In this document: in pieces, positions 34,932 through 43,474 of the stretch | How the letters are laid out: each line of letters starts with the position of its first letter | How positions within the stretch are numbered: the first letter of the stretch is position 1 | NCBI GenBank assembly: GCA_963855995.1 | Contig: OY979716.1 | Location: 44,978,213 to 45,042,212 of the forward strand | Reading direction: 5' to 3' | Source: Muricea muricata | Taxonomy: Eukaryota; Cnidaria; Anthozoa; Malacalcyonacea; Plexauridae | Length of the DNA stretch: 64,000 nucleotides | Made by a program: the position numbers and the translations under genes | Notes under the pieces: generated by a model | Databases searched by the model: none | What the model saw: only the letters and a program-made list of their open reading frames with translations | What the model was told of the DNA's origin: nothing

Positions 34932-36756
34932 TTAAAAACTAGGATGTTTTTGTAGTAAGGCAAGGTATGCTCTTCTTTCTTCCAATTTCAGCTGAAGCTT
35001 TGCTTTCCTTTCCTTTCCTTTCTCAGCTTCAGCATTATACTTCTCTTTCTCAAATTCTAGTTCCATTCTTCTTAAATTCAGTTCTTTTTCTTTTAACTCT
35101 GCCTTCTGCTGATATTTATCGCTGAGCATCTGTAATGCTGTAAGCTTGCTAGCTCGTTGTTGCTTTTTTCTTTTTTTACCTGCACATAAATCCATAAGTA
35201 CAGCTGTAGTATATTAACAAATTTGAAACAAAAATCCCTGATACTTATAGCATCAACAGGACAAAAAATGTTTGGCATTTTACTTTGGAATGATGCACAG
35301 TATCTACAGCCTAGATCCAGGGCTTTTACTTGGCAGGTATCTATCCTACAATTTTCCCAATAGAACAAACCCCTCGCACAAGGATTGAATGCTGGGATTA
35401 GCAGGGTATCATGCTACAGATGGCAATTGCTTAATGGTTTAGCTAACTGAATGCTGTCACAAGTTGAATTTCATCACAAGGCAGATCCTGTGAAATAGCC
35501 TAGAAAATTTTTAAAACTGATTAAACTAATTGGACTTTGTGTACTTTTTACATCATTTTCCTGAAAAATAACATTAGTGTGCAATATTCAGGGCAAGTTT
35601 GGGATAATTTTAGTAATTTCATGGAGGAATGTAGTAATAATCTTTGCATTGTTCCTTATTTTTTTTGCCTGTCTCTGTCTTGTTTCCCCCACTATCAAAT
35701 TAATAGACATAATAAATAGAAAATAGAAGGCACTAGGTCTAAGCTCCAGTACCTAATAAATAGATGAAATAAATATTTCTACCCTACAACAGACCTACCT
35801 TTTTGCTTTTTTTTTGAACTGCTATCATTTGCCTCAATATTTTCACTACTTGTGGAATCTTCACTGCTTTCCTGATCAGTGTTGCATTGTTCCTCTATTT
35901 AAATAAGTAAGGTACGTTTACTTTACTACATTTGAAATATCCATGCTTGATGCATAATTTTTTAGTTACAAGAAACTTTGGTGCATTATTTTCGATAAAT
36001 ACTTTATAGTGAAACATGGAGCTACACAGCTCTCACTGTGACAACTAAATAGACAGGGTAAAACAATGAAGTAGAGTATGAGTTAGCCACCTACCACTGT
36101 CCTATAAATACACTCTTCTACGCAATGACAACATGTGTTTAATTGGAAGAAACTGTATCAAAACATAGTTGTAACTTACTACACATTTTCCTCATTGCTG
36201 CAGCACACATGTCCTGGCCTTTTTTATTCTTCATATCTTCTATTCTATTCTTTTCTTCTTTTTCCTTTCGTTTCAAATCTTCCATATCCCTTCGGTATGT
36301 CCAGATATCTTGTAAAAGTTGAGATAGTTCAGAATATTCTTCTTCTGTGCCAGATCTTAACACAATTGATTTCAACAATAATGACCACTATATCAACAAA
36401 AATCAATACATAGACAAAAAATACAACACGGAAATGTATGAAAATGTCCTGTAATGTACAATGTCCTATATTATGTATGAAAGCAAAATTGCTTAAATAG
36501 AATTTAAACAATTTTTAAATGATACTCACTTCTTTAATGATTTCTTGTCATCATCTTTGTGCTTAGTTATAAGACGTTCGAGTCTATCTTTACAAGCTCG
36601 TCCAGTTAAGTCAATCGTTTTACCGTCTTTACTAAATGCTCTGCTAAGTAGACAAGCAATCGTCTCCCATTCTGCACCGTTCTTTGGGTTTTTTGCTGCC
36701 ACTTCTCTTGCTAACATCAAATCGTTTGATATTTCTGGCCATCTAAATGGCACCAT
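34932..36756 (-). CDS. Myb/SANT-like Harbinger partner protein, four exons
   Basis: DNA-binding helper that brings a Harbinger transposase into the nucleus and to its ends. Exon 1 (about 36539-36756) has FRWPEISNDLMLAREV and WETIACLLSRAF with the Trp pattern of a Myb/SANT or MADF-like domain, then RACKDRLERLI. Exon 2 (about 36179-36360) is coiled coil (LQDIWTYRRDMEDLKRKEKE). Exon 3 near 35800-35895 is acidic (ESSEDSTSSEN). The last exon ends at 34932 with ELNLRRMELEFEKEKYNAEA, another coiled coil. Exon limits are approximate and canonical sites are present. Confidence 0.75.
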
Positions 36757-36847
36757 CTTTCTAAAAAATATCGGAAGAACAGAAACACATCGTACTTAAC
36801 AAAAACGTGATTATAGATTGAAACGCTAGATTAAAAAAATTGTGCTT

Positions 36848-36878
36848 CTTTTTTTTTATTCTTTGAGAATAAAAAAAG
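36848..36878. repeat. Palindrome at the left edge of the element D gene block
   Basis: C(T)9ATTCT, loop TTG, AGAAT(A)7G, just upstream of the first D gene at 36885. It resembles the gene-end palindromes found at 38.5, 43.7, 43.95 and 44.37 kb. Confidence 0.7.
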
Positions 36879-36884
36879 TAAAAT

Positions 36885-37251
36885 ATGGAATTTGAATTTT
36901 ATAAGATGTTATCACGGTACCATAACATTGACGAACGATATCGTGAAACAAAAAAGTTTAAGGAACTCTATAAAATTGCTGTATATGAGATCCTTCAAAA
37001 TAATGAGAATGCTACACCTATTATACATCAATATTTAAAAGATAAATTTTTAGAACCGTTTACTAGAGTTGGTATATGCAAACAAATACGGTATATTTTA
37101 TTACCTATTCTTTGGAAAGATCATCGGGCGGAATTGTCGAAGCACATATTGTTCGTACGATCGTTAAGCCGTACATTTGGGACTTAAATTTAAAATGGTC
37201 AAAAATGACAGCAATGGATAAATTAAAATATCATGAAAAAAGTAACGTTTA
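36885..37251 (+). pseudogene. Element D hypothetical protein with one frame change
   Basis: The first 85 or so residues (MEFEFYKMLSRYHNIDERY, IYEILQNN-like helical region, FTRVGICKQIRYILLPILW) read in one frame; a one-base change near 37130 moves the likely continuation to another frame (HIVRTIVKPYIWDLNLKW, ending at the TAA at 37249). Its end overlaps the start of the next small ORF at 37233. No family recognised. No signal or membrane segment. Confidence 0.5.
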
Positions 37252-37397
37252 ACGATAACGTGCAAGTACATGTTATACCCAGGGAACCGCGGCGTGGTAC
37301 GTGGTTTGTAGATAGATGTAGGTTTATGCAACGTGTGCACGAATTGGAACGATTGTTTAAAACATGTCAAACTAGCTGGCCCAGCACGTCAAGCTAG
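37233..37397 (+). CDS. GADD34/PPP1R15-like PP1 adaptor, 54 residues (element D)
   Basis: An intact mini-ORF. It begins with the PP1 docking motif KVTF (RVxF class) at residues 3-6, followed by alternating Val residues (NVQVHVIP) and then RRGTWFVDRCRF at residues 20-31 and a helix rich in Glu and Arg. The order RVxF, hydrophobic strand, RxG.W, DR.RF is the conserved core of the GADD34/PPP1R15 family, whose members bring protein phosphatase 1 to eIF2alpha and reverse translation arrest. Known viral relatives are ICP34.5 of herpes simplex and DP71L of African swine fever virus. The similarity was judged by eye. It could be chance in so short an ORF, but the two motifs are in the right order and spacing. 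It overlaps the end of the gene before it. Confidence 0.65.
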   Translation: MKKVTFNDNVQVHVIPREPRRGTWFVDRCRFMQRVHELERLFKTCQTSWPSTSS

Positions 37398-37553
37398 CTG
37401 CCCCACCAAATCATAAACAGATTTAAGCACCGCCAGCAAAAATTTAAACAAAATTTTTTTGTATAAATTTATTACAAATTTGTTTAGTTTTGTTCAAGCA
37501 GTTCGGCTCAGAAAATTTTAAACAAATTTGTTTAAAATTTAAAGAAATAAATA

Positions 37554-37829
37554 ATGGAAGAAACTAAAATTACGACGGTCGAAAAAGTTAAGAACCCAAA
37601 ACGCGTCGAACAAGGAAAATGTCTGGCCGCTATTTCAAGGGAAGCCAAAGCTCGTAAAGCGGCGGAACGTGCAAAGGTAGAAGAATGTGTCGAAAATGCA
37701 AATATATTCTATGTAGCTGTTGCAGGTCTTGGGTACGGCGTACATACGTATTTTTTAAAACCACAACAACAACAGGAGGTACAACAACCACAAGTACAGC
37801 AAGAACAGCCGAAAAGAAAAATTTTGTAA
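37554..37829 (+). CDS. Element D small membrane protein, 91 residues
   Basis: An intact ORF. Charged N-terminal helix (CLAAISREAKARKAAERAKV), one short membrane segment (IFYVAVAGLGYGVHTYF) and a Gln-rich tail (QQQQEVQQPQVQQEQ) ending in a basic RKIL. Start chosen at the first ATG, directly after AAATAAATA, the AT-rich leader found before most D genes. First of four small membrane-protein genes in a row on the plus strand. Confidence 0.6.
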   Translation: MEETKITTVEKVKNPKRVEQGKCLAAISREAKARKAAERAKVEECVENANIFYVAVAGLGYGVHTYFLKPQQQQEVQQPQVQQEQPKRKIL

Positions 37830-37854
37830 ATATTTCGTTATAAAATAAATAAGA

Positions 37855-38082
37855 ATGTCGTTAACGAAAGAAGTTAAACGGACTTTACAATGCAGGATTA
37901 ATCACGCTTGGGGCGTTTGGTGTATCGATGCTGAGTCAGAAACTATTGAAAGACGGTCTTGGGGTAACGCGTTCTGCGTCAAGTGTACTCCGGTTGGCAT
38001 CGGCCGTTGGAGGAGGATCGGTCCTGGTAAAATTTTTGCAGAAAAAAGACTACGTTCCGGCCAATCCATTTAAAGCTTCGTA
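37855..38082 (+). pseudogene. Element D small membrane protein, frameshifted
   Basis: The ATG frame opens MSLTKEVKRTLQ; a frame change near 37893 brings in a much more protein-like reading with two hydrophobic stretches (LITLGAFGVSMLSQKLL and SASSVLRLASAVGGGSVLVK) and an end in YVPANPFKAS at TAA 38080. The uninterrupted 72-codon ATG frame is Trp- and Cys-rich and looks like a shadow. Preceded by ATAAAATAAATAAGA. Confidence 0.5.
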
Positions 38083-38091
38083 AATAAAAAA

Positions 38092-38346
38092 ATGGCAAGC
38101 GTCGTAGCGGGTGGGTTATTTAATGCCGTCGCATTTGCAGGTGCCGGTTACGTTTTTCACAAATTGGATAAGAAAGGCTACGAAGATGAAATGAAACGTC
38201 ATAATTTGGCTATGGAACAATTAACGGCTGCAAAAGAAAAATGGTACGAAATAACCGTCGAGAAGAAAAACAAAATAGCATTGTTGCGACAACGTTTAAA
38301 CGATGCCAACAAAGATTTAGACAATACAAACGAAGCCTTACATTAA
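38092..38346 (+). CDS. Element D membrane and coiled-coil protein, 84 residues
   Basis: An intact ORF. An N-terminal membrane or amphipathic segment (VVAGGLFNAVAFAGAGYVF) leads into a long charged coiled coil (EMKRHNLAMEQLTAAKEKW, then NKIALLRQRLNDANKDLDN). I recall proteins of this plan near capsid genes in invertebrate Polintons, but no function is established. Starts 10 bases after the stop of the gene before it. Confidence 0.65.
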   Translation: MASVVAGGLFNAVAFAGAGYVFHKLDKKGYEDEMKRHNLAMEQLTAAKEKWYEITVEKKNKIALLRQRLNDANKDLDNTNEALH

Positions 38347-38359
38347 TCTAAGGACAGCG

Positions 38360-38497
38360 ATGGATGAAGATGTAGGACCAGAACCGACATTAAACGATTA
38401 TTACGAACCATCCGACGACATGAAAATGTATATGAATGTTGTCGTTTGCGTTACGGGATCGGTAGCAGTAGTTTTAGTGAGTAAAATGTTGTTTTAA
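38360..38497 (+). CDS. Element D single-pass membrane protein, 45 residues
   Basis: Short intact ORF: an acidic start (MDEDVGPEPTLNDYYEPSDD) and a single membrane helix (MNVVVCVTGSVAVVLVSKM). It begins 13 bases after the preceding stop and ends three bases before a perfect palindrome. Its short length lowers confidence, but composition and tight packing support it. Confidence 0.5.
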   Translation: MDEDVGPEPTLNDYYEPSDDMKMYMNVVVCVTGSVAVVLVSKMLF

Positions 38498-38499
38498 AT

Positions 38500-38527
38500 A
38501 TTTCATAACCTTAAAAGGTTATGAAAT
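38500..38527. terminator. Gene-end palindrome after the 45-residue ORF
   Basis: TTTCATAACCTT, loop AA, AAGGTTATGAAA: 12-13 bp perfect arms, three bases after a stop. It lies between convergent gene sets. Confidence 0.55.
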
Positions 38528-38611
38528 TACAATACATATCTCGTTACCAAAAACCCGATCCCGATCGTACTTCCCAAAAGATAAGGTAGGTGGTCGTTTG
38601 ACGTTTTAAGG

Positions 38612-38639
38612 AAGGTCCCCGTTTCAGGGACCTTTTTTT
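38612..38639. terminator. Hairpin with T-run at the end of the 437-residue gene
   Basis: AAGGTCCC, loop CGTTTCA, GGGACCTT, followed by T residues. The stop codon of the minus-strand gene (38624-38626) lies in the loop, so the palindrome spans the 3' end of that gene. Confidence 0.55.
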
Positions 38640-39937
38640 ACCGGTGTAACAGGCGGGGGTTTTTTTGCCACCGGTGCAACGTAATTCACGTTCATATTAA
38701 CACCAAATTTCATAGCGTTTGTTGTGAGCGTTAACACGTTGTTGTAGCCTTCGACTTTGTTTTTGAGGATAATCATATTGGATGGAATTAAAATAATACA
38801 TGGCGTTATTGCCATATTGAGAACGACGTTTGTATCTTGGATGGCCTTTCGCATATCCGAAATGGATTTTGATGGATTATCTTGCACTATCATGTCTTCG
38901 ATGAGTCGATCAAATATTTGCTGGGTTTGTAACGATTTCGCACCTTGTCCTACAATAGGCCAACGTGTTTGTGCTTGCGCTCCTAAAACGCTATAAACGT
39001 AGGATTTGATAGCCGATTGAAATAAGACTTGTCCCGTTTTTGTAAGACCATTGCTATCGTCTTTGATGAATCGCATCCAATCAGTCTCCGAATCGTTGAC
39101 GAGCCTTGAGACTTCTTCGTACTCGATCCCGAGCACGCCAGAATTATTAGCCCTCATTCGGTACCTATAATTCCTAATATTATTTTTATTCGCATGATGC
39201 GAATGCCAATAGTTGATATCGGCACGCGTATGGTCAAATTTTTTAACCCAAATTTTTTTAGACGGGATATTTTTTTGTATAATTTCTTTCATATCGTTTG
39301 TAATGTACGGTGACATTTTTTGTAGATCACTTGTAAACCTTTTCATGTGGTAGTAGATGTAATACCGTGCGATACTCGTAATAACGTTATTACCACCCGT
39401 TAAATGTTTTCTGCTGATTCCACCAACGTGTGAAATAATATAGGCAGCTAATAACGATGCAAAATACGGATCGTCTTTGTTCACAGCCATTTTTGTAATA
39501 TCATTAACAGTACCTTTCCACGATGTAGTTAAAGCATCGAAATTACTTGTGAACCCAGACCTTGCATTGACATAAATAGTAAATTTCCTATAATTATATG
39601 GCAATGTTGCCGACGATAAGACGAACGGTTGGACCGTACCGCTCGTATCCCATATTCTCGGTAACCAGTGCAATTCTCCTGCATAAAGTTTTTTAAAATC
39701 TTCTGTCGTAATGTCTAAAAATTGGTCGTCGCGGACTTTAAACGATACGCTCGTTTCGGTGACGTCACCGGTTTTTGATAAGACGACGTTAAATCTGAAC
39801 CTGTCTAAATGTGCGTTTGGATATTTTTGAACGAATTGTCGTTCCATCCGTTTTTTGGTATTCTTTAAATTTCTTAATGCCTTATTATAATATTGTCTAT
39901 ACGACGTTTCGTATTTTTTAAAGTCTTCTTCAGACAT
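38624..39937 (-). CDS. Element D orphan protein, 437 residues, intact
   Basis: The longest intact gene of element D. The N-terminus is helical and basic (YRQYYNKALRNLKNTKKRME), followed by a mixed region with FRFNVVLSKTGDVTETSVSF and LHWLPRIWDTSG, a middle with HVGGISRKHLTGGNNV and KIWVKKFDHTRADINYWHSH, and a Lys/Pro-rich end (KKPPPVTPVKKGP). No signal peptide; one hydrophobic patch (VVLNMAITPCIILIPSNMII) near residue 385. I know no family with this pattern. Size, conservation of the frame and place beside the integrase suggest a structural or DNA-handling protein, as inference only. The ATG at 39937 follows an AT-rich leader (CATTTTATT on the plus strand). Confidence 0.8.
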   Translation of the reverse strand: MSEEDFKKYETSYRQYYNKALRNLKNTKKRMERQFVQKYPNAHLDRFRFNVVLSKTGDVTETSVSFKVRDDQFLDITTEDFKKLYAGELHWLPRIWDTSGTVQPFVLSSATLPYNYRKFTIYVNARSGFTSNFDALTTSWKGTVNDITKMAVNKDDPYFASLLAAYIISHVGGISRKHLTGGNNVITSIARYYIYYHMKRFTSDLQKMSPYITNDMKEIIQKNIPSKKIWVKKFDHTRADINYWHSHHANKNNIRNYRYRMRANNSGVLGIEYEEVSRLVNDSETDWMRFIKDDSNGLTKTGQVLFQSAIKSYVYSVLGAQAQTRWPIVGQGAKSLQTQQIFDRLIEDMIVQDNPSKSISDMRKAIQDTNVVLNMAITPCIILIPSNMIILKNKVEGYNNVLTLTTNAMKFGVNMNVNYVAPVAKKPPPVTPVKKGP

Positions 39938-39959
39938 TTTATTGGATATCCTTAATATC

Positions 39960-40998
39960 TTTAATCAGAATCCATGACCGGCTATCGTACCCTAACCATT
40001 TTACTAACGCCATACCGTTCTTTTTTCAAAGGACTTTTTCTATTCTATACGTATCGTCTTTTTTGTTGACCGCAGATAATTTTTAAATTTCCCGATAATC
40101 GGTTCCCCTTCGTGATCCTCTATTTCGTACATATTAGGGTCTCCTCAGAATACTTTTGATATTTTAAATATTTCTTCTGTAAAATTTGCTTTGTAACCTT
40201 TTGCAAAAATACTTTTGAATTTATTCACCCTGACCGTATCTCCTATCCTAAACTTAGGTAACGGTAAATCCCCAGTAGCGTGCCCGTAAACGTAGTCCAT
40301 ACCATATTTTCGTTAGTTTTGTTTACGTCTTTTGGTTTCATAAGAATACTACTGTGTTTGGTATTGTTATAATTTTTTGTAAGTCCGTCTAAAACATCGA
40401 CCCAGTTGTACGTTCCTTTACTGTAAAAATATTTCCACATCATTGTTTTTAAAGTCCAATTAAACCTTTCGACGATAACGGCTTTCTTATCGGAATGCGT
40501 AGAAAAATAGTCTACGTTATGACTTTTCAGAAGATCCCTAACACCGACGTTATAAAATTCTTTTCCTTCGTCAAGCTGAGCAACGTTAGGATATTTCCCA
40601 AACCTTTCTTTAAAGTTACCTAGTGGTAGGTTGACGGCTTTAGTCATATTTTTAGTATCCTTTCGGTAAATGGGTATCGTAAACGCATATCAGCTAAGAA
40701 TTTCTACAGATGTTAATATCCATCAATACCCTTTGTTTTTACTCGCGTATTTTCTCATATCTACGAGGTCCATTTGTATTTGATCTGCAAGGTTTTTTAC
40801 AAAGGTTTTTCGGAATTTATGTTTCCGAATGACAGGCTTGTATCTCGTGTAAGTGTCTTGCGTTTCTAACCATTCTTTGACAAGTCGTCTACTTACTTTT
40901 ATTCCATCGGCTTTTGCTTTTTGATATAATTTTTCTGCAGATTGGTAACCTTCAGAAGAATCATAATATATATCCCGTAATTCCTGTTCGTTGATCAT
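39960..40998 (-). pseudogene. Element D integrase with chromodomain-like tail, broken
   Basis: Polinton-type rve integrase, clearly different from the element C copy. The N-terminal piece (40723-40998) has RDIYYDSSEGYQSAEKL and the first catalytic Asp in IQMDLVDM. Two in-frame TGA codons (near 40725 and 40690) separate it from the second piece (40243-40647), which has NVAQLDEGKEFYN with the second Asp and AVIVERFNWTLKTMMWK with the Glu. Downstream, 39960-40240 carries an SH3-like strand set and a chromodomain-like end (ALVKWLGYDSRSW) with stops. The premature stops are TGA, compatible with CpG decay after insertion. Confidence 0.88.
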
Positions 40999-41017
40999 AT
41001 TTTTATTCGATATATAA

Positions 41018-41674
41018 TTAAAACATGACGGTTAACCCGACGTCGTAACCAATATTTGTATTCACGTCAAATTCAAACATGCTATGATTACCATTCAATA
41101 CCGATACCGACGTATGGATATTATCGTATACCGTTACGGATTCGTTTAAGCTTTGTTCTTTCGTGACCGGAAATCGTGCAAATGCTCGGCTTGGATTTCC
41201 GTTCTTATCGAAATTCCTATCGGTATTGACACAATTACATCCGATCGTAATATAGCGTAAACCGCGGTTAATATCAACAACCGAAGGTGATTTCGTTTTG
41301 GTATTTATTGGAATAATTGCATTAGGTGGGAAGCCAAGTAAAGGACCGAAATGATGCAAGTTTAATTTTTTTGGTGAAAGAATAGTGCAGCGGTTATCAT
41401 GCATATGACGTTCTAACGTAATATTTGATTCAGCTAAACGGTCGACGATCATATTAAACGTCCAGTACCCTTCTTCGAACCCCACGCCCGTTGTAGGATG
41501 GTCCGAAACCGTTATAAATTTAATAAGATTATTAACGTTCGGACAAACGTTCTTATATTTCCATAATACGCTAATATTTTTAACATATATTTTTTCACCG
41601 GATATCGTCGTAATACATTTCCAGAGAAAAACGTCGGTTTTGCCCGTATAGAGCGATAACATAAGTTTATCCAT
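41018..41674 (-). CDS. Element D penton-like minor capsid protein, 218 residues
   Basis: An intact ORF. Features of the Polinton second capsid protein include GVGFEEGYWTFNMIVDRL, KLNLHHFGPLLGFPPN (compare LSIILGFG in the element C protein), GLRYITIGCNCVNTD and FARFPVTKEQSLN, with an end in MFEFDVNTNIGYDVGLTV. The similarity to the element C protein is in layout, not letter by letter, so a related virion protein such as a fibre base is possible. It is transcribed away from the 172-residue gene; the two ATG codons are 13 bases apart within a palindrome. Confidence 0.6.
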   Translation of the reverse strand: MDKLMLSLYTGKTDVFLWKCITTISGEKIYVKNISVLWKYKNVCPNVNNLIKFITVSDHPTTGVGFEEGYWTFNMIVDRLAESNITLERHMHDNRCTILSPKKLNLHHFGPLLGFPPNAIIPINTKTKSPSVVDINRGLRYITIGCNCVNTDRNFDKNGNPSRAFARFPVTKEQSLNESVTVYDNIHTSVSVLNGNHSMFEFDVNTNIGYDVGLTVMF

Positions 41675-41691
41675 TTTATTTAATAAAATGG
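41671..41691. promoter_or_regulatory. Palindrome holding both start codons of a divergent gene pair
   Basis: CCATTTTATT, centre T, AATAAAATGG. The ATG of the leftward gene (41674-41672) and the ATG of the rightward gene (41688-41690) lie in the two arms, leaving no room for a separate promoter between them. Both genes must be driven from inside the neighbouring coding sequence or from this palindrome. Confidence 0.7.
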
Positions 41692-42206
41692 ACGATATTG
41701 AATTAGATAATCTTGGCGACCGACCTGTAGAAGAAGAGGAGGAGATAGGTGAAGAAGAAACAATTACGGATTGGCGGGACGAAAGTGTTATTATTATTGG
41801 CAGGTTTAATCCAGAAATACGTCAAGGTTTGGATGCAGAAAAACAAGCCGACCGTGAATTAGGTAAAATTCAAGGTGTTAGGAACCGAGGGTATACGGAA
41901 GATAAGAAAAACCTCCTTAGGGAATTAGGTATTCAATTAGGCAAAGGGGACGGTCCATCTGCAAAAAGTGTTTTTGAAAAACTAAAAGTAACCGTGAATA
42001 GGAAAGGGAAGGTGAACGGTGCAGAATTTGATGGCGTCCGAATTATTGTACAAACAGGTAAAAAATTAGTTTATACGGAAGACGTAAAAAAATTATCGAA
42101 AGTCAACGAATTTAAAGAACTCGTGAAAAAAGCTGAATTGGAACATAAAAAAACACCTGCGGCTCTTGTAGAAGAAACGTTACCGGATATATCGGTAAGC
42201 AAATAG
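41688..42206 (+). CDS. Element D acidic hypothetical protein, 172 residues
   Basis: An intact ORF. The first 30 residues are strongly acidic (VEEEEEIGEEETITDWRDE). The rest is charged and helical, with LLRELGIQLGKGDGPSAKS and VRIIVQTGKKLVYTEDVKKL. No membrane segment and no known motif. Its stop is one base from the next ATG (42208), which suggests joint transcription with the membrane gene downstream. Confidence 0.65.
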   Translation: MDDIELDNLGDRPVEEEEEIGEEETITDWRDESVIIIGRFNPEIRQGLDAEKQADRELGKIQGVRNRGYTEDKKNLLRELGIQLGKGDGPSAKSVFEKLKVTVNRKGKVNGAEFDGVRIIVQTGKKLVYTEDVKKLSKVNEFKELVKKAELEHKKTPAALVEETLPDISVSK

Positions 42207-42207
42207 C

Positions 42208-42803
42208 ATGACGATTGATAAGGAAAAAATACGCGAATTTCGTGGCATTACAAAAACATCCGATCATAATTTAGATAACGGTGGTTTAAAAGCACAAGAA
42301 GAATATTTCGCGAACTTGCTGCGAACGAACTGAACGTATTGAAAAAAAAATTATACGAAGAAATGGCCGAAGTGTGCGTATTAAAAGCTGACGAAATCCG
42401 GCTATGCCGTTATACGGCCCGAAAGCACTACCGTTCAATCTATGGTTGAAGAAGAAGCACAACGTAACGACTTGACGCGTTTCGAACGATTTAAACGATG
42501 GACTAAAAAAACCTTGGCGGTATGTCTGTGGTTGCTATATCGGTTGCGGGTATTATAACAACTACCGTTATGGGTGCACGGACCGCGATTAAAAAAGGTG
42601 CACGAGCCACAAGTAAATTTCCGAAAGCACTTGCAAAATTAGGTGAAAAAGCCGCTCCGATTATCGGCGGTCTATTAAATTTAACGGCAAAACTATTATC
42701 GTTAGGTGCAGACGCCGTTGGGTTTTTATCGAAAACTTTATGGTTGTTAGCCGTTGGATTAGCGTATTTGTTGTACGAAAAAAAAAGAAAGACTACTAAA
42801 TAA
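42208..42803 (+). pseudogene. Element D membrane protein, broken by frame changes
   Basis: Starts MTIDKEKIREFRGITK; frame changes near 42315 and 42410-42520 interrupt a helical region (ANELNVLKKKLYEEMAEV, then RFERFKRWTKKTL). The intact C-terminal part (42522-42803) has three hydrophobic stretches: VVAISVAGIITTTVMGARTA, IIGGLLNLTAKLLSLGA and LSKTLWLLAVGLAYLLYE, with a basic spacer (KKGARATSKFPKALAKLGEK). It lies just before the major capsid gene, a place where membrane-active capsid-lining proteins are often found. Confidence 0.6.
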
Positions 42804-42806
42804 ATT

Positions 42807-43130
42807 ATGAGTAGAAGTGAAGAATTAAAGCCTGGTTATAAAAAAACATCGCTCCTTCCAGAAGAAATAAGAGGAAGAAGAAAATGTCTCGTATCACCAC
42901 TTCAAAAAACACAAGCAAAGCCTGGAGATATTTACTACGTCAATATGCCGGAATTAAATTCAAGTCAATGTATTATTCCGGACACGATGGTATTATCGTT
43001 TAAATTTGAAAATAGTAATACGAAATCATGGTTTTTAAACAATCTTGGAAGATTACTTGTCGATCAACTCAAGGAGAATTGACTCAAGGAGTCTATCAAA
43101 ATACAAGCGAAAGTATGATTGAAGTTTACC
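42807..43130 (+). pseudogene. Element D major capsid protein, only the N-terminal quarter
   Basis: The start (LLPEEIRGRRKCLVSPLQKT, then KPGDIYYVNMPEL and NNLGRLLVDQL) is the N-terminus of a Polinton-type double jelly-roll capsid protein of a different branch from element C. After codon 91 a frame change occurs beside a duplicated ACTCAAGGAG, a few more residues (NTSESMIEVY) are readable, and the gene ends at about 43130 inside the oppositely oriented fibre gene. Most of the capsid gene, over 1 kb, is deleted. Confidence 0.65.
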
Positions 43131-43454
43131 TTGTAGTTTAGTACTTATAGTTTGATCACCTTGGTTGCCTTTAGGACCCTGTGGGCCAGGGTCACCTTTA
43201 TCTCCTTTCAAAGAACTCCCACTACCCAGATCACCTTTGTCTCCTTTCGGTCCCTGTGGCTCGGTATTACCTTGAGGTCCTTGATCGCCTTTAGGACCTT
43301 TCGAAGAACCACTACCAGAATAGTGTGTGTCCGCGTATGCTTTCGTCACAGGTTCAGAACCTGTAACCGAGCTTGGTAGGTTTATAATCTTATTCCCGAA
43401 CATATCGATATCTTCCTCTATCAGACTCGATGAATAACCGAACAATAACGACAT
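43053..43454 (-). CDS. Element D collagen-like fibre protein, 3' end replaced
   Basis: The start (IDMFGNKIINLPSSVTGSEP, then VTKAYADTH) matches the attachment segment used widely in phage tail fibres and viral collagen-like proteins. It is followed by Gly-X-Y repeats (GPKGDQGPQGNTEPQGPKG, KGDPGPQGPKGNQG) with one imperfect triplet. The last 28 or so residues are read through the antisense of the capsid remnant, so the real C-terminal knob is missing. Probably a trimeric receptor-binding or surface fibre. Preceded on its own strand by an AT-rich leader. Confidence 0.75.
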   Translation of the reverse strand: MSLLFGYSSSLIEEDIDMFGNKIINLPSSVTGSEPVTKAYADTHYSGSGSSKGPKGDQGPQGNTEPQGPKGDKGDLGSGSSLKGDKGDPGPQGPKGNQGDQTISTKLQGKLQSYFRLYFDRLLESILLELIDK

Positions 43455-43474
43455 TATTTATTTTTCTATAAAAA

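Noticed and set aside
37855..38073. 72-codon Trp/Cys-rich ATG frame as a real protein
   Set aside because: The other frame gives two clean membrane segments and a better end; called as a frameshifted gene instead.
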